NCBI GenBank assembly: GCA_018823745.1
Contig: JAHJHR010000012.1
Span: 496,001 to 560,000 of the forward strand
Origin: Alphaproteobacteria bacterium
GTDB taxonomy: Bacteria > Pseudomonadota > Alphaproteobacteria > Oceanibaculales > Oceanibaculaceae
Direction: 5' to 3'
Length of the DNA stretch: 64,000 nt
In this document: positions 47,168 to 57,404 of the stretch, one piece after another
Numbering within the stretch: the stretch's first letter is position 1
How the letters are laid out: each line of letters opens with the position of its first letter
Position numbers and translations under genes: made by a program
Notes under the pieces: model-generated
Told to the model about the DNA's origin: nothing
What the model saw: only the letters and a program-made list of their open reading frames with translations
Database searches by the model: none

Positions 47168-47514
47168 CCACTGACCCGGAGCTGTATTACCGCTGCCACG
47201 TCTTCGCCTGCGTGAATCGCCGGCCGGATGGCCACAAGCGCGGTTCCTGCGCGGCCCATGATGCCGAGCCGCTGCGCAATTACATGAAGGCGCGGGCCAA
47301 GGAGCTGGGCGTCGAGGGCGTGCGGGTGAACAATGCCGGCTGCCTGGATCGCTGCGAACTGGGGCCGGTGATGGTGATCTATCCGGAAGGCGTCTGGTAT
47401 GGCTACCGGAACGAGGCGGATATCGATGAAATCCTGCAGACCCATCTGGTCGAGGGCGGCCGGGTTGAGCGGCTGATGCTGCGGCCGGAAGACGGCCCGC
47501 CCAAGGCTGGGTGA
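47164..47514 (+). CDS. Thioredoxin-like [2Fe-2S] ferredoxin
   Basis: Predicted electron-transfer protein of 116 residues. Cysteines occur at 11, 16, 29, 60 and 64; the pattern CHVFACVNRRPDGHKRGSC followed by GCLDRCELGPVMVIYPEG is that of thioredoxin-like [2Fe-2S] ferredoxins. It starts with GTG overlapping the DUF6489 stop. The redox partner is unknown. It lies 13 bases upstream of mnmE on the same strand and could share its transcript. Confidence 0.87.
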   Translation: MTTDPELYYRCHVFACVNRRPDGHKRGSCAAHDAEPLRNYMKARAKELGVEGVRVNNAGCLDRCELGPVMVIYPEGVWYGYRNEADIDEILQTHLVEGGRVERLMLRPEDGPPKAG

Positions 47515-47527
47515 TCAACCGAGCGGC

Positions 47528-48850
47528 ATGACCGGGCAAACCATCTTCGCGCTGGCGAGTGCACCCGGACGGGCCGGGATCGCGGTGCTGCGTGTCTCAG
47601 GCCCTGATGCCGGTATGGCGCTTCAGCAGCTGACGGGGCGAGTGCTGCCGGAGGCGCGTCAGGCCAGCCGCCGCCGCCTGGTCGACCCGGCGACACAGGA
47701 AGTCCTGGATGAGGCGCTGGTGCTGTGGTTTCCCGCACCGCACAGCTTTACCGGTGAGGATGTCGCGGAGCTGCATCTGCATGGCAGCCGCGCGGTCATC
47801 GACGGTGTTTCGGGCGCGCTGGCCGATCTGCCCGGGGTGCGTCTGGCCGAGCCGGGCGAATTCACCCGCCGGGCCTTCCTGGCCGGCAAGCTGGATCTGA
47901 CCGAGGTCGAGGGGCTGGCCGATCTCATCGATGCCGAAACTTCTGCCCAGCGTCGGCTCGCGCTGCGCCAGATGGATGGCGCCCTGTCGGGCCTGTATGA
48001 GGGTTGGCGGCAGCGTCTGATGGGCTGCCTGGCGCATATGGAAGCCGCCATCGATTTCCCGGATGAAGAATTGCCGGACGATCTGATCTCCGGTGTGGCG
48101 GCAAAGACGCAGAGTCTGCGCGCGGAGATGGCGGCGCACCTTGCGGATGGCCGGCGGGGCGAGATTCTGCGCGACGGGTTCCGCATCGCCATCATCGGCG
48201 CCCCCAATGCCGGCAAGTCCAGCCTGCTGAACTGGTTGGCCCGGCGCGAGGCGGCGATTGTCTCGGAGACGGCCGGGACCACACGCGATGTGATCGAGGT
48301 TCATCTGGATCTGGGCGGCTATCCGGTGGTCCTTGCCGATACGGCCGGCTTGCGGGACACAACGGATAGTATCGAGGCCGAGGGCATCCGCCGGGCACGA
48401 CGCTGGGCCGAGGCCGCAGACCTCCAGCTTCTGGTGATTGATTCGACGCGGCCTGAGCCGGCGGAGGCCGAGGGGTCTGCCCGGGTGCTGCGGGTTTGGA
48501 ACAAGGTAGACCTCTATATGCAGGGGCATACTGAAAAGACTGCCCCAATGAATGCGATCCCGGTTTCCGTGGGAACTGGGCAGGGATTGCCGGAATTGCT
48601 GGCCACCCTGTCCGATATTGTCGGTAAGGCCTTGTCTATTGGGGTCGCCCCGGTCCTTACGCGGGAGCGTCATCGCCGGGCAATCGAGGAAAGCGTCTCG
48701 GCGCTGGACCGGTTTCTCGACGCCGGGATGGTGGATCTGGCGGCGGAGGATCTGCGGGTGGCGATGCGGGCGCTGGGCCGGATCAAGGGCCGGGTCGATG
48801 TCGAAGATCTGCTGGATGTGATCTTTCGCGACTTCTGCCTTGGAAAATGA
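47528..48850 (+). CDS. mnmE: tRNA modification GTPase MnmE
   Basis: With MnmG it modifies the wobble uridine of certain tRNAs (5-carboxymethylaminomethyl-type). The 440-residue protein has an N-terminal folate-binding domain (HSFTGEDVAELHLHGSRAVIDGV near 75-97, GEFTRRAFLAGKLDLTEVEGLADLIDAET near 115-143), a G domain with P-loop GAPNAGKSS (about 224-232), switch TAGTTRDV, DTAGLRDT, and NKVD, and the C-terminal motif FCLGK. The cysteine of C-x-G-K is conserved. parS site 2 lies 36 bases after its stop. Confidence 0.96.
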   Translation: MTGQTIFALASAPGRAGIAVLRVSGPDAGMALQQLTGRVLPEARQASRRRLVDPATQEVLDEALVLWFPAPHSFTGEDVAELHLHGSRAVIDGVSGALADLPGVRLAEPGEFTRRAFLAGKLDLTEVEGLADLIDAETSAQRRLALRQMDGALSGLYEGWRQRLMGCLAHMEAAIDFPDEELPDDLISGVAAKTQSLRAEMAAHLADGRRGEILRDGFRIAIIGAPNAGKSSLLNWLARREAAIVSETAGTTRDVIEVHLDLGGYPVVLADTAGLRDTTDSIEAEGIRRARRWAEAADLQLLVIDSTRPEPAEAEGSARVLRVWNKVDLYMQGHTEKTAPMNAIPVSVGTGQGLPELLATLSDIVGKALSIGVAPVLTRERHRRAIEESVSALDRFLDAGMVDLAAEDLRVAMRALGRIKGRVDVEDLLDVIFRDFCLGK

Positions 48851-48885
48851 TGGCAGGGTCTTGATATAACGAAGCTCCCGTCGAT

Positions 48886-48901
48886 TGTTTCACGTGAAAC
48901 A
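48886..48901. other. parS: parS centromere site 2
   Basis: A second perfect TGTTTCACGTGAAACA palindrome. It lies in the 90-base gap between mnmE and mnmG, 39 bases upstream of the mnmG start. ParB bound here could also affect transcription into mnmG, which is an inference. Confidence 0.96.
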
Positions 48902-48940
48902 TCACTTTAAGCCGGCGGCTAAAACCGGTAGGGTCCCTTT

Positions 48941-50815
48941 ATGCGCAATTATGATGTCATTGTGATCGGCGGCGGCCATGCCGGCTGTGACGCTGCGGCT
49001 GCGGCGGCCCGGATGGGCGCCCGGACGGCGCTTGTGACCCATCGCCGGGATACGATTGGCGTCATGTCCTGCAACCCCGCGATTGGCGGGTTGGGGAAGG
49101 GGCATCTGGTCCGCGAGATCGATGCGCTGGACGGCATCATGGCGCGGGCGATTGACCGCGCCGGCATCCAGTTCCGCATGCTGAACCAGAGCAAGGGGGC
49201 GGCGGTGCGCGGCCCCCGTGCCCAGGCCGACCGGGCGCTGTATCGCAGCGCCATTCAGGCGATCCTGGCCGAGCAGGAAAATCTGGAAATCATCGAAGCC
49301 GGGGTTGAGAATCTGCTGATCGGTGCTGCCGGTGAGGTCGCGGGCATTGTGACGTCCACCGGCGAATCGATTGCGGCCCGCAGTGTGATCGTAACGACTG
49401 GCACGTTTCTCCGGGGCGTCATTCATCGCGGGGAGGAGCGTACGCCGGCCGGACGCATCGGCGAGGCACCGGCTATTGGCCTGGCGCAGCGGCTGGAGGC
49501 GGCGGGCTTTGCGCTGGGCCGGCTGAAGACCGGCACGCCGCCGCGGCTGGATGGCCGGACCATCGACTGGGCCGCGCTGGAGGTGCAGAAGGGCGATACG
49601 CCGCCCGTGCCGTTCTCCTTCCTGACGGACCGGATCACCGTGCCGCAGATCGATTGCCATATCACCGAGACCGGGCCGGACACCCACGCGATCATCAGGG
49701 AAAACCTGCACCGCGCGCCGATGTATTCCGGCCAGATCACCGGCATCGGGCCGCGCTATTGCCCGTCCATCGAGGACAAGGTGGTGCGCTTCGCCGACAA
49801 GACCCGGCACCAGATCTTCCTGGAGCCGGAGGGGCTGAACGACCACACGGTCTATCCGAATGGCATCTCCACCTCCCTGCCGGCTGAGGTCCAGAAAGCC
49901 CTGATCGCCACCATGCCGGGCCTAGCGCGGGCGGAGATTCTGCAGTCGGGCTATGCCATCGAATATGATTTCGTTGACCCTCGCGAGTTGCTGCCGACGC
50001 TGGAAACCCGGCGCCTGCCGGGGCTGTTCCTGGCCGGCCAGATCAATGGCACGACCGGCTATGAGGAGGCGGCGGCGCAGGGTCTGATGGCTGGCATCAA
50101 TGCGGCGTTGCGGGCAGGGGGCTCTGCAGAGGGTTTCGTCCTCGACCGCGCTGATGCCTATATCGGCGTGATGATCGATGATCTGGTGACGCGCGGTGCG
50201 GATGAGCCCTATCGCATGTTCACCTCCCGAGCCGAATACCGGCTGCTGCTGCGCGCCGATAATGCTGACCAGCGCCTGACCGCTAAGGGTGTGGCAATCG
50301 GCGTGGTTGGTTCCGAGCGGGCGCGGGTGTTTGCGGCCAAAGGAGCGGCGTTGCTTGCCGGCCGAGAGCTTCTGGCGGGGTTCCAGGCAACGCCGAACGA
50401 ACTGGCGAAACACGGCATTGCCGTGAACCAGGATGGCGTGCGCCGCTCCGCGGCGGATTTGTTGTGCCATCCGGATATCGATCTGCCGCGCCTGTCCGTA
50501 CTGTGGCCGGCGCTGACAGCGATCGAGTCCGCCATCGTCCAGCAGCTGGAGATTGACGGGAAATATGCCGGTTATCTCGACCGGCAGAAGGCGGATATCG
50601 ACGCCTTCCGCAAGGATGAGGCGCTGATCCTGCCTGTTGAGCTGGACTATCTGGCCGTTGGCGGCTTGTCGGCTGAGATGCGGGCGAAGCTGGACCGCGC
50701 GCGGCCTGCAACTTTGGGCGCGGCATCGCGGATTCCGGGTGTCACGCCGGCGGCGCTGATTGCCCTGCTGCGTCATGTGCGCAATACCCAGGCCGGAAAC
50801 CGGAAAACGGCCTGA
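48941..50815 (+). CDS. mnmG: tRNA uridine-5-carboxymethylaminomethyl modification enzyme MnmG
   Basis: FAD- and NADH-binding partner of MnmE. The 624-residue protein starts with the dinucleotide-binding [21 protein letters not shown] (about 5-25). It then has [23 protein letters not shown] (near 44-66), RGPRAQADR, and the GidA signature [14 protein letters not shown] near 197-210. Later, [21 protein letters not shown] near 365-385 and [17 protein letters not shown] near 427-443 are conserved. It is followed one base after the stop by the rsmG start. Confidence 0.97.
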   Translation: MRNYDVIVIGGGHAGCDAAAAAARMGARTALVTHRRDTIGVMSCNPAIGGLGKGHLVREIDALDGIMARAIDRAGIQFRMLNQSKGAAVRGPRAQADRALYRSAIQAILAEQENLEIIEAGVENLLIGAAGEVAGIVTSTGESIAARSVIVTTGTFLRGVIHRGEERTPAGRIGEAPAIGLAQRLEAAGFALGRLKTGTPPRLDGRTIDWAALEVQKGDTPPVPFSFLTDRITVPQIDCHITETGPDTHAIIRENLHRAPMYSGQITGIGPRYCPSIEDKVVRFADKTRHQIFLEPEGLNDHTVYPNGISTSLPAEVQKALIATMPGLARAEILQSGYAIEYDFVDPRELLPTLETRRLPGLFLAGQINGTTGYEEAAAQGLMAGINAALRAGGSAEGFVLDRADAYIGVMIDDLVTRGADEPYRMFTSRAEYRLLLRADNADQRLTAKGVAIGVVGSERARVFAAKGAALLAGRELLAGFQATPNELAKHGIAVNQDGVRRSAADLLCHPDIDLPRLSVLWPALTAIESAIVQQLEIDGKYAGYLDRQKADIDAFRKDEALILPVELDYLAVGGLSAEMRAKLDRARPATLGAASRIPGVTPAALIALLRHVRNTQAGNRKTA

Positions 50816-50816
50816 T

Positions 50817-51434
50817 ATGTCCGCTGTCACCGCGCCGGATACGGTTGTTTCCTCGCTTAATGTTTCACGTGAAACGCTGGAACGGCTTCAGGCCTATGTC
50901 GATCTGCTGTGTAAATGGCAGAAAGCCGTCAATCTGGTCGGCCCGAAGACATTAGATGAGGTCTGGACACGGCATATCCTCGATTCCGCGCAGCTTCTCC
51001 CGTATATTCCCAAAGACAGCCGTAACTTGCTCGATATCGGCAGCGGCGCAGGGTTGCCGGGTCTGATCCTGGCGATACTGGGGGTACAGGATGTTCACCT
51101 GATCGAGGCGGATGCCAAGAAGATCACCTTCCTGCGGGAGGCGGCGCGGATAACGGAGGTAGGGGTCACCCTGCATCACGGTCGGATCGAGGCGATAGAG
51201 CCGTTTCCGGCCGATGTTATCACCGCCAGGGCGCTGGCTTCGGTCGATGGACTACTGGGGTATACGAGGGCTTACCGGCACGAGACTACCGTCTGTCTTT
51301 TCCTGAAGGGGCGGGGCGTCGAGCAGGAGTTGAAAGAGGCGGCAACGCATTGGAAGATGACGGTAAACCACCTTCCCAGCGCGACCGCCGACGACAGTGT
51401 AATCCTACGGCTGGAGGGCATACGGAATGCTTGA
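50817..51434 (+). CDS. rsmG: 16S rRNA (guanine527-N7)-methyltransferase RsmG
   Basis: Methylates G527 of 16S rRNA using S-adenosylmethionine. The 205-residue protein has the SAM-binding loop LLDIGSGAGLPGLILAI (about 73-89), HILDSAQL near 55 and ITARALASVDGLLGY near 140. Residues 15-20 (NVSRET) are encoded by a near-perfect parS site. The stop overlaps the parA start by 8 bases. Confidence 0.95.
   Translation: MSAVTAPDTVVSSLNVSRETLERLQAYVDLLCKWQKAVNLVGPKTLDEVWTRHILDSAQLLPYIPKDSRNLLDIGSGAGLPGLILAILGVQDVHLIEADAKKITFLREAARITEVGVTLHHGRIEAIEPFPADVITARALASVDGLLGYTRAYRHETTVCLFLKGRGVEQELKEAATHWKMTVNHLPSATADDSVILRLEGIRNA
50861..50876. other. parS: parS centromere site 3, inside rsmG
   Basis: TGTTTCACGTGAAACG matches the parS consensus at 15 of 16 positions (last base G for A). 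It spans codons 15-20 of rsmG and encodes Asn-Val-Ser-Arg-Glu-Thr. A parS site at this place in rsmG is known in other bacteria. Confidence 0.88.
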
Positions 51435-52251
51435 TGAGCAGGAATACGACGCCTCGGTGGTAGCGCTGGCATCCGGTGCCCGCGTGATCTCCGTGGTGAA
51501 CCAGAAGGGCGGGGTGGGCAAGACCACGACGGCCATCAATCTGGGCACTGCACTTGCCGCCTGCGACAAATCGGTGCTGCTGATCGACCTCGACCCGCAG
51601 GGCAATGCGTCGACCGGCCTCGGCATTCCCAAATCGGCGCGCAGCCGCGATATCTATGCCGTTCTGACCGATGACATGCCGGTCGATACGGCGATCACGA
51701 AAACCATCATTCCCGGCCTCGATGTCATTCCCTCCTCGATGAACCTGTCGGGCGCGGAAATCGAGCTGGTAAATATGGAGCAGCGCGAATTCCGTCTGAA
51801 CACGGCTCTGGCGGCCATGACCGGCCAGTATGATTACATATTGATCGATTGCCCGCCCTCGCTTGGCCTGCTGACGCTGAACGCGCTAGTCGCCTCCGAT
51901 GCCGTGCTGGTGCCGCTGCAATGTGAATTCTATGCACTGGAAGGCCTCAGCCATCTGCTGAACACGATCAAGCGGGTGAAGCAGCATCTGAATCCGCGCC
52001 TCGAAATCCAGGGCGTGGTGCTGACCATGTTCGACCGGCGCAACAATCTCTCGGAAGCGGTGGCGGCCGATGTGCGCAGCCATCTCGGTGACAAGGTCTA
52101 TATGACGGTCATCCCGCGCAATGTGCGGATTTCCGAGGCGCCCTCGCATGGCAAGCCGGTGATCGTCTATGACATGCGCTGCCCGGGGGCGCAGGCCTAT
52201 ATTCACCTGGCCAGTGAAGTGATGAAGCGGGAACGGAGTCTGGCAGCCTGA
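51427..52251 (+). CDS. parA: Chromosome partitioning ATPase ParA (Soj)
   Basis: DNA-binding ATPase whose gradient moves ParB-parS complexes to the cell pole. The 274-residue protein has the deviant Walker A KGGVGKTT (about 28-35, with the signature Lys), LLIDLDPQGNASTGLG near 55-70 and IDCPPSLGLLTLNALVASD near 140-158. The C-terminal YDMRCPGAQAY is typical of chromosomal ParA. It overlaps rsmG by 8 bases and its last base is the first of the parB start. Confidence 0.96.
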   Translation: MLDEQEYDASVVALASGARVISVVNQKGGVGKTTTAINLGTALAACDKSVLLIDLDPQGNASTGLGIPKSARSRDIYAVLTDDMPVDTAITKTIIPGLDVIPSSMNLSGAEIELVNMEQREFRLNTALAAMTGQYDYILIDCPPSLGLLTLNALVASDAVLVPLQCEFYALEGLSHLLNTIKRVKQHLNPRLEIQGVVLTMFDRRNNLSEAVAADVRSHLGDKVYMTVIPRNVRISEAPSHGKPVIVYDMRCPGAQAYIHLASEVMKRERSLAA

Positions 52252-53246
52252 TGGCGCGCGAAAAACGACAGAATCTGGGGCGCGGCCTCGACGCCCTGCT
52301 GGGCGAGGATACGGATGATTACGCCGAGCTCGACCGGCTGCGGCAGACCAAGGCTGTGCCGGTGGAATATCTGGAACCCGGCCCGTTCCAGCCCCGGCGC
52401 TACTTCAACCCCGAGGATATGGCCGCGCTGATCGAATCGGTGCGCGACAAGGGCGTGCTGCAGCCGATTCTGGTGCGCCGCCACCCGGCCGACCCGACGC
52501 GCTACCAGATAATTGCCGGCGAACGCCGCTGGCGTGCGGCGCAGGAAGCGCAGCAGCACGAAGTTCCGGTGGTCATCCGCGATTTCGACGACCGCGAGGC
52601 GCTGGAAGTCGCCCTGGTCGAGAATATCCAGCGCCAGGATCTGACTCCGATGGAGGAGGCTGAGGGCTACCAGCGCCTGATGGAGGAATTCGGTCATACC
52701 CAGGAGGAGCTGGCCAAGGTCATCGGCAAGAGCCGCAGCCACATCGCCAATATGCTGCGTCTGCTGGGCCTGCCCGATCTGGTCCGCATTGCGGTGGAGG
52801 AGGGCAAGCTGACCACCGGCCATGCCCGCGCCCTGCTGGGCGCCCCGGAGATCGAAAGCCTGGCCGCGCAGGTGATCAGCAAATCGCTGAGCGTGCGCGA
52901 AACCGAGCGTCTGGCGCAAAAGGCCAAGGAAGGCGGCGGTAGTGCCAGCCCGTCCAAGCGCCGCGCCGGTGGCTCAGGCGGCCGGGCAGGGGCCGAGAAG
53001 GATGCCGATACGTTGTCGTTGGAGCGCGATCTGTCGAATCTGCTGGGGCTGACCGTTTCGATCGATTTCGAGGCCGGCGCCGGCGGGATGCTCAGCATCC
53101 GCTACCGCACGCTGGAGCAGCTGGACGATGTGCTCTCCCGGCTCAGCCGGGGCGGGCGCACCGATGTGGTCGAGGAAGAATCCGCGCCGGATTTCGATGC
53201 TGAGGACCCGCTGGTCCCGCGCTTCGAGGACGAGGACGAAAATTAG
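52251..53246 (+). CDS. parB: Chromosome partitioning CTPase ParB (Spo0J)
   Basis: Binds parS, then slides along DNA as a CTP-gated clamp. The 331-residue protein has the N-terminal ParA-stimulating peptide (RQNLGRGLDALLGE), CTP-binding boxes including GPFQPRRYF near 44 and GERRWRAAQ near 92-100, ENIQRQDLTPMEEAEGYQRL near 124, and the helix-turn-helix TQEELAKVIGKSRSHIANMLRLLGLP near 149-174. A Ser/Gly-rich linker leads to the dimerisation domain and an acidic C-terminal tail. It ends in a 4-base overlap with convergent holA. Confidence 0.96.
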   Translation: MAREKRQNLGRGLDALLGEDTDDYAELDRLRQTKAVPVEYLEPGPFQPRRYFNPEDMAALIESVRDKGVLQPILVRRHPADPTRYQIIAGERRWRAAQEAQQHEVPVVIRDFDDREALEVALVENIQRQDLTPMEEAEGYQRLMEEFGHTQEELAKVIGKSRSHIANMLRLLGLPDLVRIAVEEGKLTTGHARALLGAPEIESLAAQVISKSLSVRETERLAQKAKEGGGSASPSKRRAGGSGGRAGAEKDADTLSLERDLSNLLGLTVSIDFEAGAGGMLSIRYRTLEQLDDVLSRLSRGGRTDVVEEESAPDFDAEDPLVPRFEDEDEN

Positions 53247-54295
53247 CCGTAGGCACCCGGCGCGTTGCGCGCCCGGGCGCGGGCTGACAGCGCCAGCGCG
53301 AGGATGGTCTGGCTGGTGACCGTATCGGCGGGCATGCCGGTGGTCTTGCACAGCATTTCGGCCTCCATCAGCCGCTCCATCGCTTCGCCAAGGCGGCGCG
53401 ACGGCCAGTTGCGCAGCTGACGCGACAGCCGGTCGGAGACTTTCCAGAGAAGACCGCGAAACCCGGCCGCCTTGAAGGCCGCGTCGATGGACTGGCCCGC
53501 GGCGACCAGCTCACCGGCCACCTGCAACACGCGCAGATGCTGCTGCGCGGCGCGCAGGATCGGCTGGAAGCTCATGCCCTCCGACCGGGCCCGCGCCAGT
53601 GCGCTGTCGGCACCCTCGGTATCGCCCTCGGCCATGGCGAAAATGATGTCATCCAGCCGTAGTGCCGCGCTGTCGCCAATGCCGGCGCGGGCATCCTCCA
53701 GCGTCAGCGTGCCGCCCGGCCCGGCATAAAGCACCAGCTTTTCCAGCTCCATGCGGGTTTGCATGCGGTCGGCGCCGAGATGCGCACCAAGAAAACTCAG
53801 CGCGTCCTCGTTGCAGCGTATCCCGGCCTGCTGGAAGGTGGTGCGGATAAACGCCTTCAGGTCGCGCTCGTCATCGGCATAGCAGGCGACCAGCCCGGCA
53901 TTGCGGGCCGACTCGAACAGCTTGCGCAGCTTCGAGGCGGGGGTGAGGTTGCCGGCCTCGGCGACGACCAGCGAATCGCCCTTGGCATCGGCCAGGAAAG
54001 CGGCGAAAACCTCGGCATTACCGTCTGCCGCGTCGCGCACCCGGATCAGGCGGCGGCCGCCGGTCATCGACAGGGCGGCGGCCTCATCCGACAGCAGGGC
54101 AGGGTCCTCGCGCAGCTGCGCGCCGGTCAGATCGGCCAGGCGGAAGGGGTCATTCAGGTCCGGCAGGATGGATTTGCCCAGTTTCTCGGCGAAATCCTTC
54201 ACCTTGCCGATATCCGGCCCGAACAGCAGGATCGCCCGGATCGCCGGATCGGGTGCCTTGAACAAGGCTTCCAGCTGGCGATCATTTAGTTTCAT
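53243..54295 (-). CDS. holA: DNA polymerase III delta subunit
   Basis: Clamp-loader subunit that opens the sliding clamp. The 350-residue protein starts MKLNDRQLEALFKAPDPAIRAILLFGPDIG, an inactive AAA+-like fold without a functional P-loop, as usual for delta. RLIRVRDAADGN near 80 and the C-terminal helical collar (ILRAAQQHLRVLQVAGELV near 250) fit the family. Convergent with parB (4-base overlap) and downstream of lptE. The holA-lptE-leuS order is standard. Confidence 0.92.
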   Translation of the reverse strand: MKLNDRQLEALFKAPDPAIRAILLFGPDIGKVKDFAEKLGKSILPDLNDPFRLADLTGAQLREDPALLSDEAAALSMTGGRRLIRVRDAADGNAEVFAAFLADAKGDSLVVAEAGNLTPASKLRKLFESARNAGLVACYADDERDLKAFIRTTFQQAGIRCNEDALSFLGAHLGADRMQTRMELEKLVLYAGPGGTLTLEDARAGIGDSAALRLDDIIFAMAEGDTEGADSALARARSEGMSFQPILRAAQQHLRVLQVAGELVAAGQSIDAAFKAAGFRGLLWKVSDRLSRQLRNWPSRRLGEAMERLMEAEMLCKTTGMPADTVTSQTILALALSARARARNAPGAYG

Positions 54296-54307
54296 GGCGC
54301 CCGTTCG

Positions 54308-54853
54308 TCAGTTTTGCTTGCGATCAAGCCCGTCAAAATAAATGCCGAGGCGCAGGCGGATATCCTCGCTGATCGCCTCGACCGCGCGGTTGCGGGCATC
54401 ATCCTCGGCGACCAGGCTGGCGAATTGCGAGCGCACGATGTTGTAGCTGGCGGCCGAGCGGCTGAGCCCCTGATGCAGTACTGCCCCATCCGAGGCCTGG
54501 CGCAGGCGGTAGGTCGCGCGCACCTGCAGATTGCCTAGCGTGGCCGAGGCGTCATCGCGGATGGCGAGGTCCTGGCGCAATTCGGTGATGCCGATCTCCA
54601 GGATATACTCGGCGCGGCTGGGCGGGCCGTTCGGCGTCAGGCGCAGGCGCAGATCATTGCGCAGCTGCTGGCCGATCCGCTCCGGAATCGGGGCGATATT
54701 GATGCTGGCCAGCTGCTTGGCCGTGCTGGCCGCGTTAGGCCGCTCGCCATAAAGCGGCCGGAACCCGCAGCCGCCCAACGCCAGAGCAGGAACAGTCAGG
54801 GCCAGCGCCGCGACGCTGCCGCGCAGAAACCCGCGTCTGCCGAGCTTAGCCAA
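54308..54853 (-). CDS. lptE: LPS-assembly lipoprotein LptE
   Basis: Outer-membrane lipoprotein that plugs the LptD barrel in lipopolysaccharide export. The 181-residue precursor has a basic start (RRGFLRG), a hydrophobic stretch and a lipobox LGGC (Cys29), then GFRPLYG, the near-universal LptE N-terminus. The rest is the small alpha/beta domain with [36 protein letters not shown]. The twin-arginine-like start may be coincidental. It overlaps the end of leuS by 8 bases. Confidence 0.88.
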   Translation of the reverse strand: MAKLGRRGFLRGSVAALALTVPALALGGCGFRPLYGERPNAASTAKQLASINIAPIPERIGQQLRNDLRLRLTPNGPPSRAEYILEIGITELRQDLAIRDDASATLGNLQVRATYRLRQASDGAVLHQGLSRSAASYNIVRSQFASLVAEDDARNRAVEAISEDIRLRLGIYFDGLDRKQN

Positions 54854-57404
54854 CGATATTCACGATGCGATTGGGCACGACGATCACCTTTCGGGGTGCT
54901 TTCCCGTCAAGCTGCTGCATCACGGCGGGAAGCGCAAGTGCGGCCTGCTCTGCCTCTTCCTTCGGGCAGTCGCGCGGCAGGTCGATGGTACCGCGCAGCT
55001 TGCCATTCACCTGGATGGCGATGGTCACGCTGTCATCGACCAGAAGTGCCGGGTCGGCCTCCGGCCAGGGCGTCTCGGCCAGCAGGGTGGTATGACCGAG
55101 CAGCAGCCAGAGTTCTTCCGCCAGATGCGGCACCATCGGGCCGATCAGGCGGACCAGCGTCTCCAGGCCCTGGCGGAGTGCCCAGGCCTCATCCGCCGCC
55201 GTGCCATTCAGGCCTTCCAGCAGATTGCTCAATTCCCGGATGCGGGCGACCGCCTTGTTGAAATGGAAGCGGTCCAGATCGTCAGAGACGCCGGCGATGG
55301 TCTTGTGGATCGCCTTCTCCGCCGCCGCGGCCTTCTCGCCCAGGCTGGAGGGCCGCTGGGTGCCGGGGGCTACCAGGGGGGCGGAGGGTTCGTCAATCAG
55401 CCTGTACAGCCGGTTCAAATAGCGCCAGGCGCCATCAATGCCGGCATCGGTCCAGTCCAGATCGCGCTCCGGCGGGCTGTCGGACAGCATGAACAGCCGG
55501 GCAGTGTCCGCGCCGTAGCTGCCGATGATGTTCACGGGGTCGACGACATTCTTGCGCGACTTGCTCATTTTCTCGGAGCGGCCGATCGTCACCGGCAGGC
55601 CGGTATCGACCATCACGTTATTGCCGTTCGAATCCTTCGTGACCTGCGACGGAAACAGCCATTTACCGTCCGGGTCCTTGTACGTCTCATGGCAGACCAT
55701 GCCCTGGGTCAGCAACCCGGCGAAGGGCTCTTCGACATCGGTGTAGCCGCAATGTTTCAGCGCCCGCATGAAGAAGCGGGAATACAGCAGATGCAGCACG
55801 GCATGCTCGATGCCGCCGATATACTGGTCGACCGACAGCCAGTAGCCGGCCTTGTCGCGGTCGAAGGCGGTCTCGCCCCGGGCATCGGCGAAACGCGCGA
55901 AATACCACGAGGATTCGAAGAAGGTGTCGAAGGTGTCGGTCTCGCGCTGCGCCGGCTTGCCGCAGGTCGGGCAGGGGACGTGTTTCCAGCTCGGGTGGCG
56001 GTCCAGCGGATTGCCCGGCGCGTCAAAGGTGACGTCCTCCGGCAGTTCAACCGGCAGATCGGCCTCCGGGACCGGCACGATGCCGCAATCGCCGCAATGG
56101 ATGAAGGGGATCGGGCATCCCCAGTAGCGCTGGCGCGACACGCCCCAGTCGCGCAGCCGGTAGCTGATATTGGTCTGGCCCAGGCCCAGCGCCGTCAACT
56201 TTTCGGCCATGACCTTCTTGGCCTCTTCGACAGGCAGGCCGTCCAGGAAGCGGGAATTGAACAGCACACCCTCGCCGGGGAAAGCGGTATCGCCAATCTC
56301 TACGGTTTCGGCATCGGCCGGCTTCACCACTGGCACGACCGGCAACCCGTATTTCCGGGCGAAATCCAGATCGCGCTGGTCATGCGCCGGGCAGCCGAAG
56401 ATCGCCCCGGTGCCATATTCCATCAGCACGAAATTGGCGACATAGATCGGCACCTGCCAGGACGGGTCCAGCGGGTGGACGGCCTTCAGCCCGGTGTCGA
56501 AGCCCTTCTTCTCGGCGGTTTCGATGGCCGCCTCGCTGGTGCCGATGCGGTTGCATTCAGCGATGAACTCGACCAGCGCCGGATTGCCCGCCGCCAGCTC
56601 GCCGGCCAGCGGATGGTTCGGCGAGATCGCGCAGAAGGAGGCGCCAAACAGTGTGTCGTGGCGGGTGGTGAAGACTTCCAGCTTTTCGTCACGGCCTGCA
56701 ATCGGGAAAAAGACGCGCGCGCCCTCGGACCGGCCGATCCAGTTGTGCTGCATCAGGCGCACGCGGTCCGGCCAGCGGTCCAGCGTCTGAATCGCCTGCA
56801 GCAGATCCTCGGCATAATCGGTGATCTTCAGGAACCACTGCGACAGCAGCTTCTTCTCGACCGGGGCGCCGGAGCGCCAGCCCTTGCCGTCGATCACCTG
56901 CTCATTGGCGAGAACCGTGTTCTCGACCGGGTCCCAGTTGACCCAGCTTTCCTTGCGATAGGCCAGACCGGCCTTATGGAAATCCAGGAACATCTTCTGC
57001 TCATGCCGGTAATAGCCGGGATGGCAGGTCGCGATCTCGCGCTCCCAGTCATAGGACAGGCCCATGCCCTGCAATTGGGTACGCATTGAGGCGATGTTCT
57101 CATAGGTCCATTTGGCGGGATGGACCTTGTTTTCGATGGCGGCGTTCTCGGCCGGCAGGCCAAAGGCGTCCCAGCCCATCGGGTGCAGCACGTTGAAGCC
57201 GCGCGCCTTCTTGTAGCGCGCCACCACATCGCCCAGCGTGTAGTTGCGGACATGGCCCATATGGATGCGCCCCGACGGGTAGGGGAACATCTCCAGGACG
57301 TAGTATTTCGGCCGGGACGGATCAGCCTCGACGTTGAAGCAGCGCTTCTCCGCCCAGGTTTTCTGCCACTTCGCCTCGGTTTCCTTGAAATTATAACGCG
57401 CCAT
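54846..57404 (-). CDS. leuS: Leucyl-tRNA synthetase
   Basis: Charges tRNA-Leu. The 852-residue class I enzyme has the HIGH-type motif [15 protein letters not shown] (near 46), an editing domain in the middle ([11 protein letters not shown] near 239; [15 protein letters not shown] near 325), a cysteine-containing insert with [18 protein letters not shown], and the KMSKS motif [13 protein letters not shown] near 605. The C-terminal anticodon-binding region is full. The start at 57404 ([14 protein letters not shown]) is the conserved N-terminus. It overlaps lptE by 8 bases. Confidence 0.97.
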   Translation of the reverse strand: MARYNFKETEAKWQKTWAEKRCFNVEADPSRPKYYVLEMFPYPSGRIHMGHVRNYTLGDVVARYKKARGFNVLHPMGWDAFGLPAENAAIENKVHPAKWTYENIASMRTQLQGMGLSYDWEREIATCHPGYYRHEQKMFLDFHKAGLAYRKESWVNWDPVENTVLANEQVIDGKGWRSGAPVEKKLLSQWFLKITDYAEDLLQAIQTLDRWPDRVRLMQHNWIGRSEGARVFFPIAGRDEKLEVFTTRHDTLFGASFCAISPNHPLAGELAAGNPALVEFIAECNRIGTSEAAIETAEKKGFDTGLKAVHPLDPSWQVPIYVANFVLMEYGTGAIFGCPAHDQRDLDFARKYGLPVVPVVKPADAETVEIGDTAFPGEGVLFNSRFLDGLPVEEAKKVMAEKLTALGLGQTNISYRLRDWGVSRQRYWGCPIPFIHCGDCGIVPVPEADLPVELPEDVTFDAPGNPLDRHPSWKHVPCPTCGKPAQRETDTFDTFFESSWYFARFADARGETAFDRDKAGYWLSVDQYIGGIEHAVLHLLYSRFFMRALKHCGYTDVEEPFAGLLTQGMVCHETYKDPDGKWLFPSQVTKDSNGNNVMVDTGLPVTIGRSEKMSKSRKNVVDPVNIIGSYGADTARLFMLSDSPPERDLDWTDAGIDGAWRYLNRLYRLIDEPSAPLVAPGTQRPSSLGEKAAAAEKAIHKTIAGVSDDLDRFHFNKAVARIRELSNLLEGLNGTAADEAWALRQGLETLVRLIGPMVPHLAEELWLLLGHTTLLAETPWPEADPALLVDDSVTIAIQVNGKLRGTIDLPRDCPKEEAEQAALALPAVMQQLDGKAPRKVIVVPNRIVNIVG

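Noticed and set aside
54811..54853. Twin-arginine signal (RRGFLRG) in LptE suggesting Tat export
   Set aside because: The protein also has a standard lipobox, and LptE proteins normally use the Sec/Lol route. Two arginines near the start are not sufficient evidence.
55092..57089. 665-codon open frame on the plus strand inside leuS
   Set aside because: It mirrors a complete leuS with all catalytic motifs; its composition is of shadow type and it has no ribosome binding site or homology signal.
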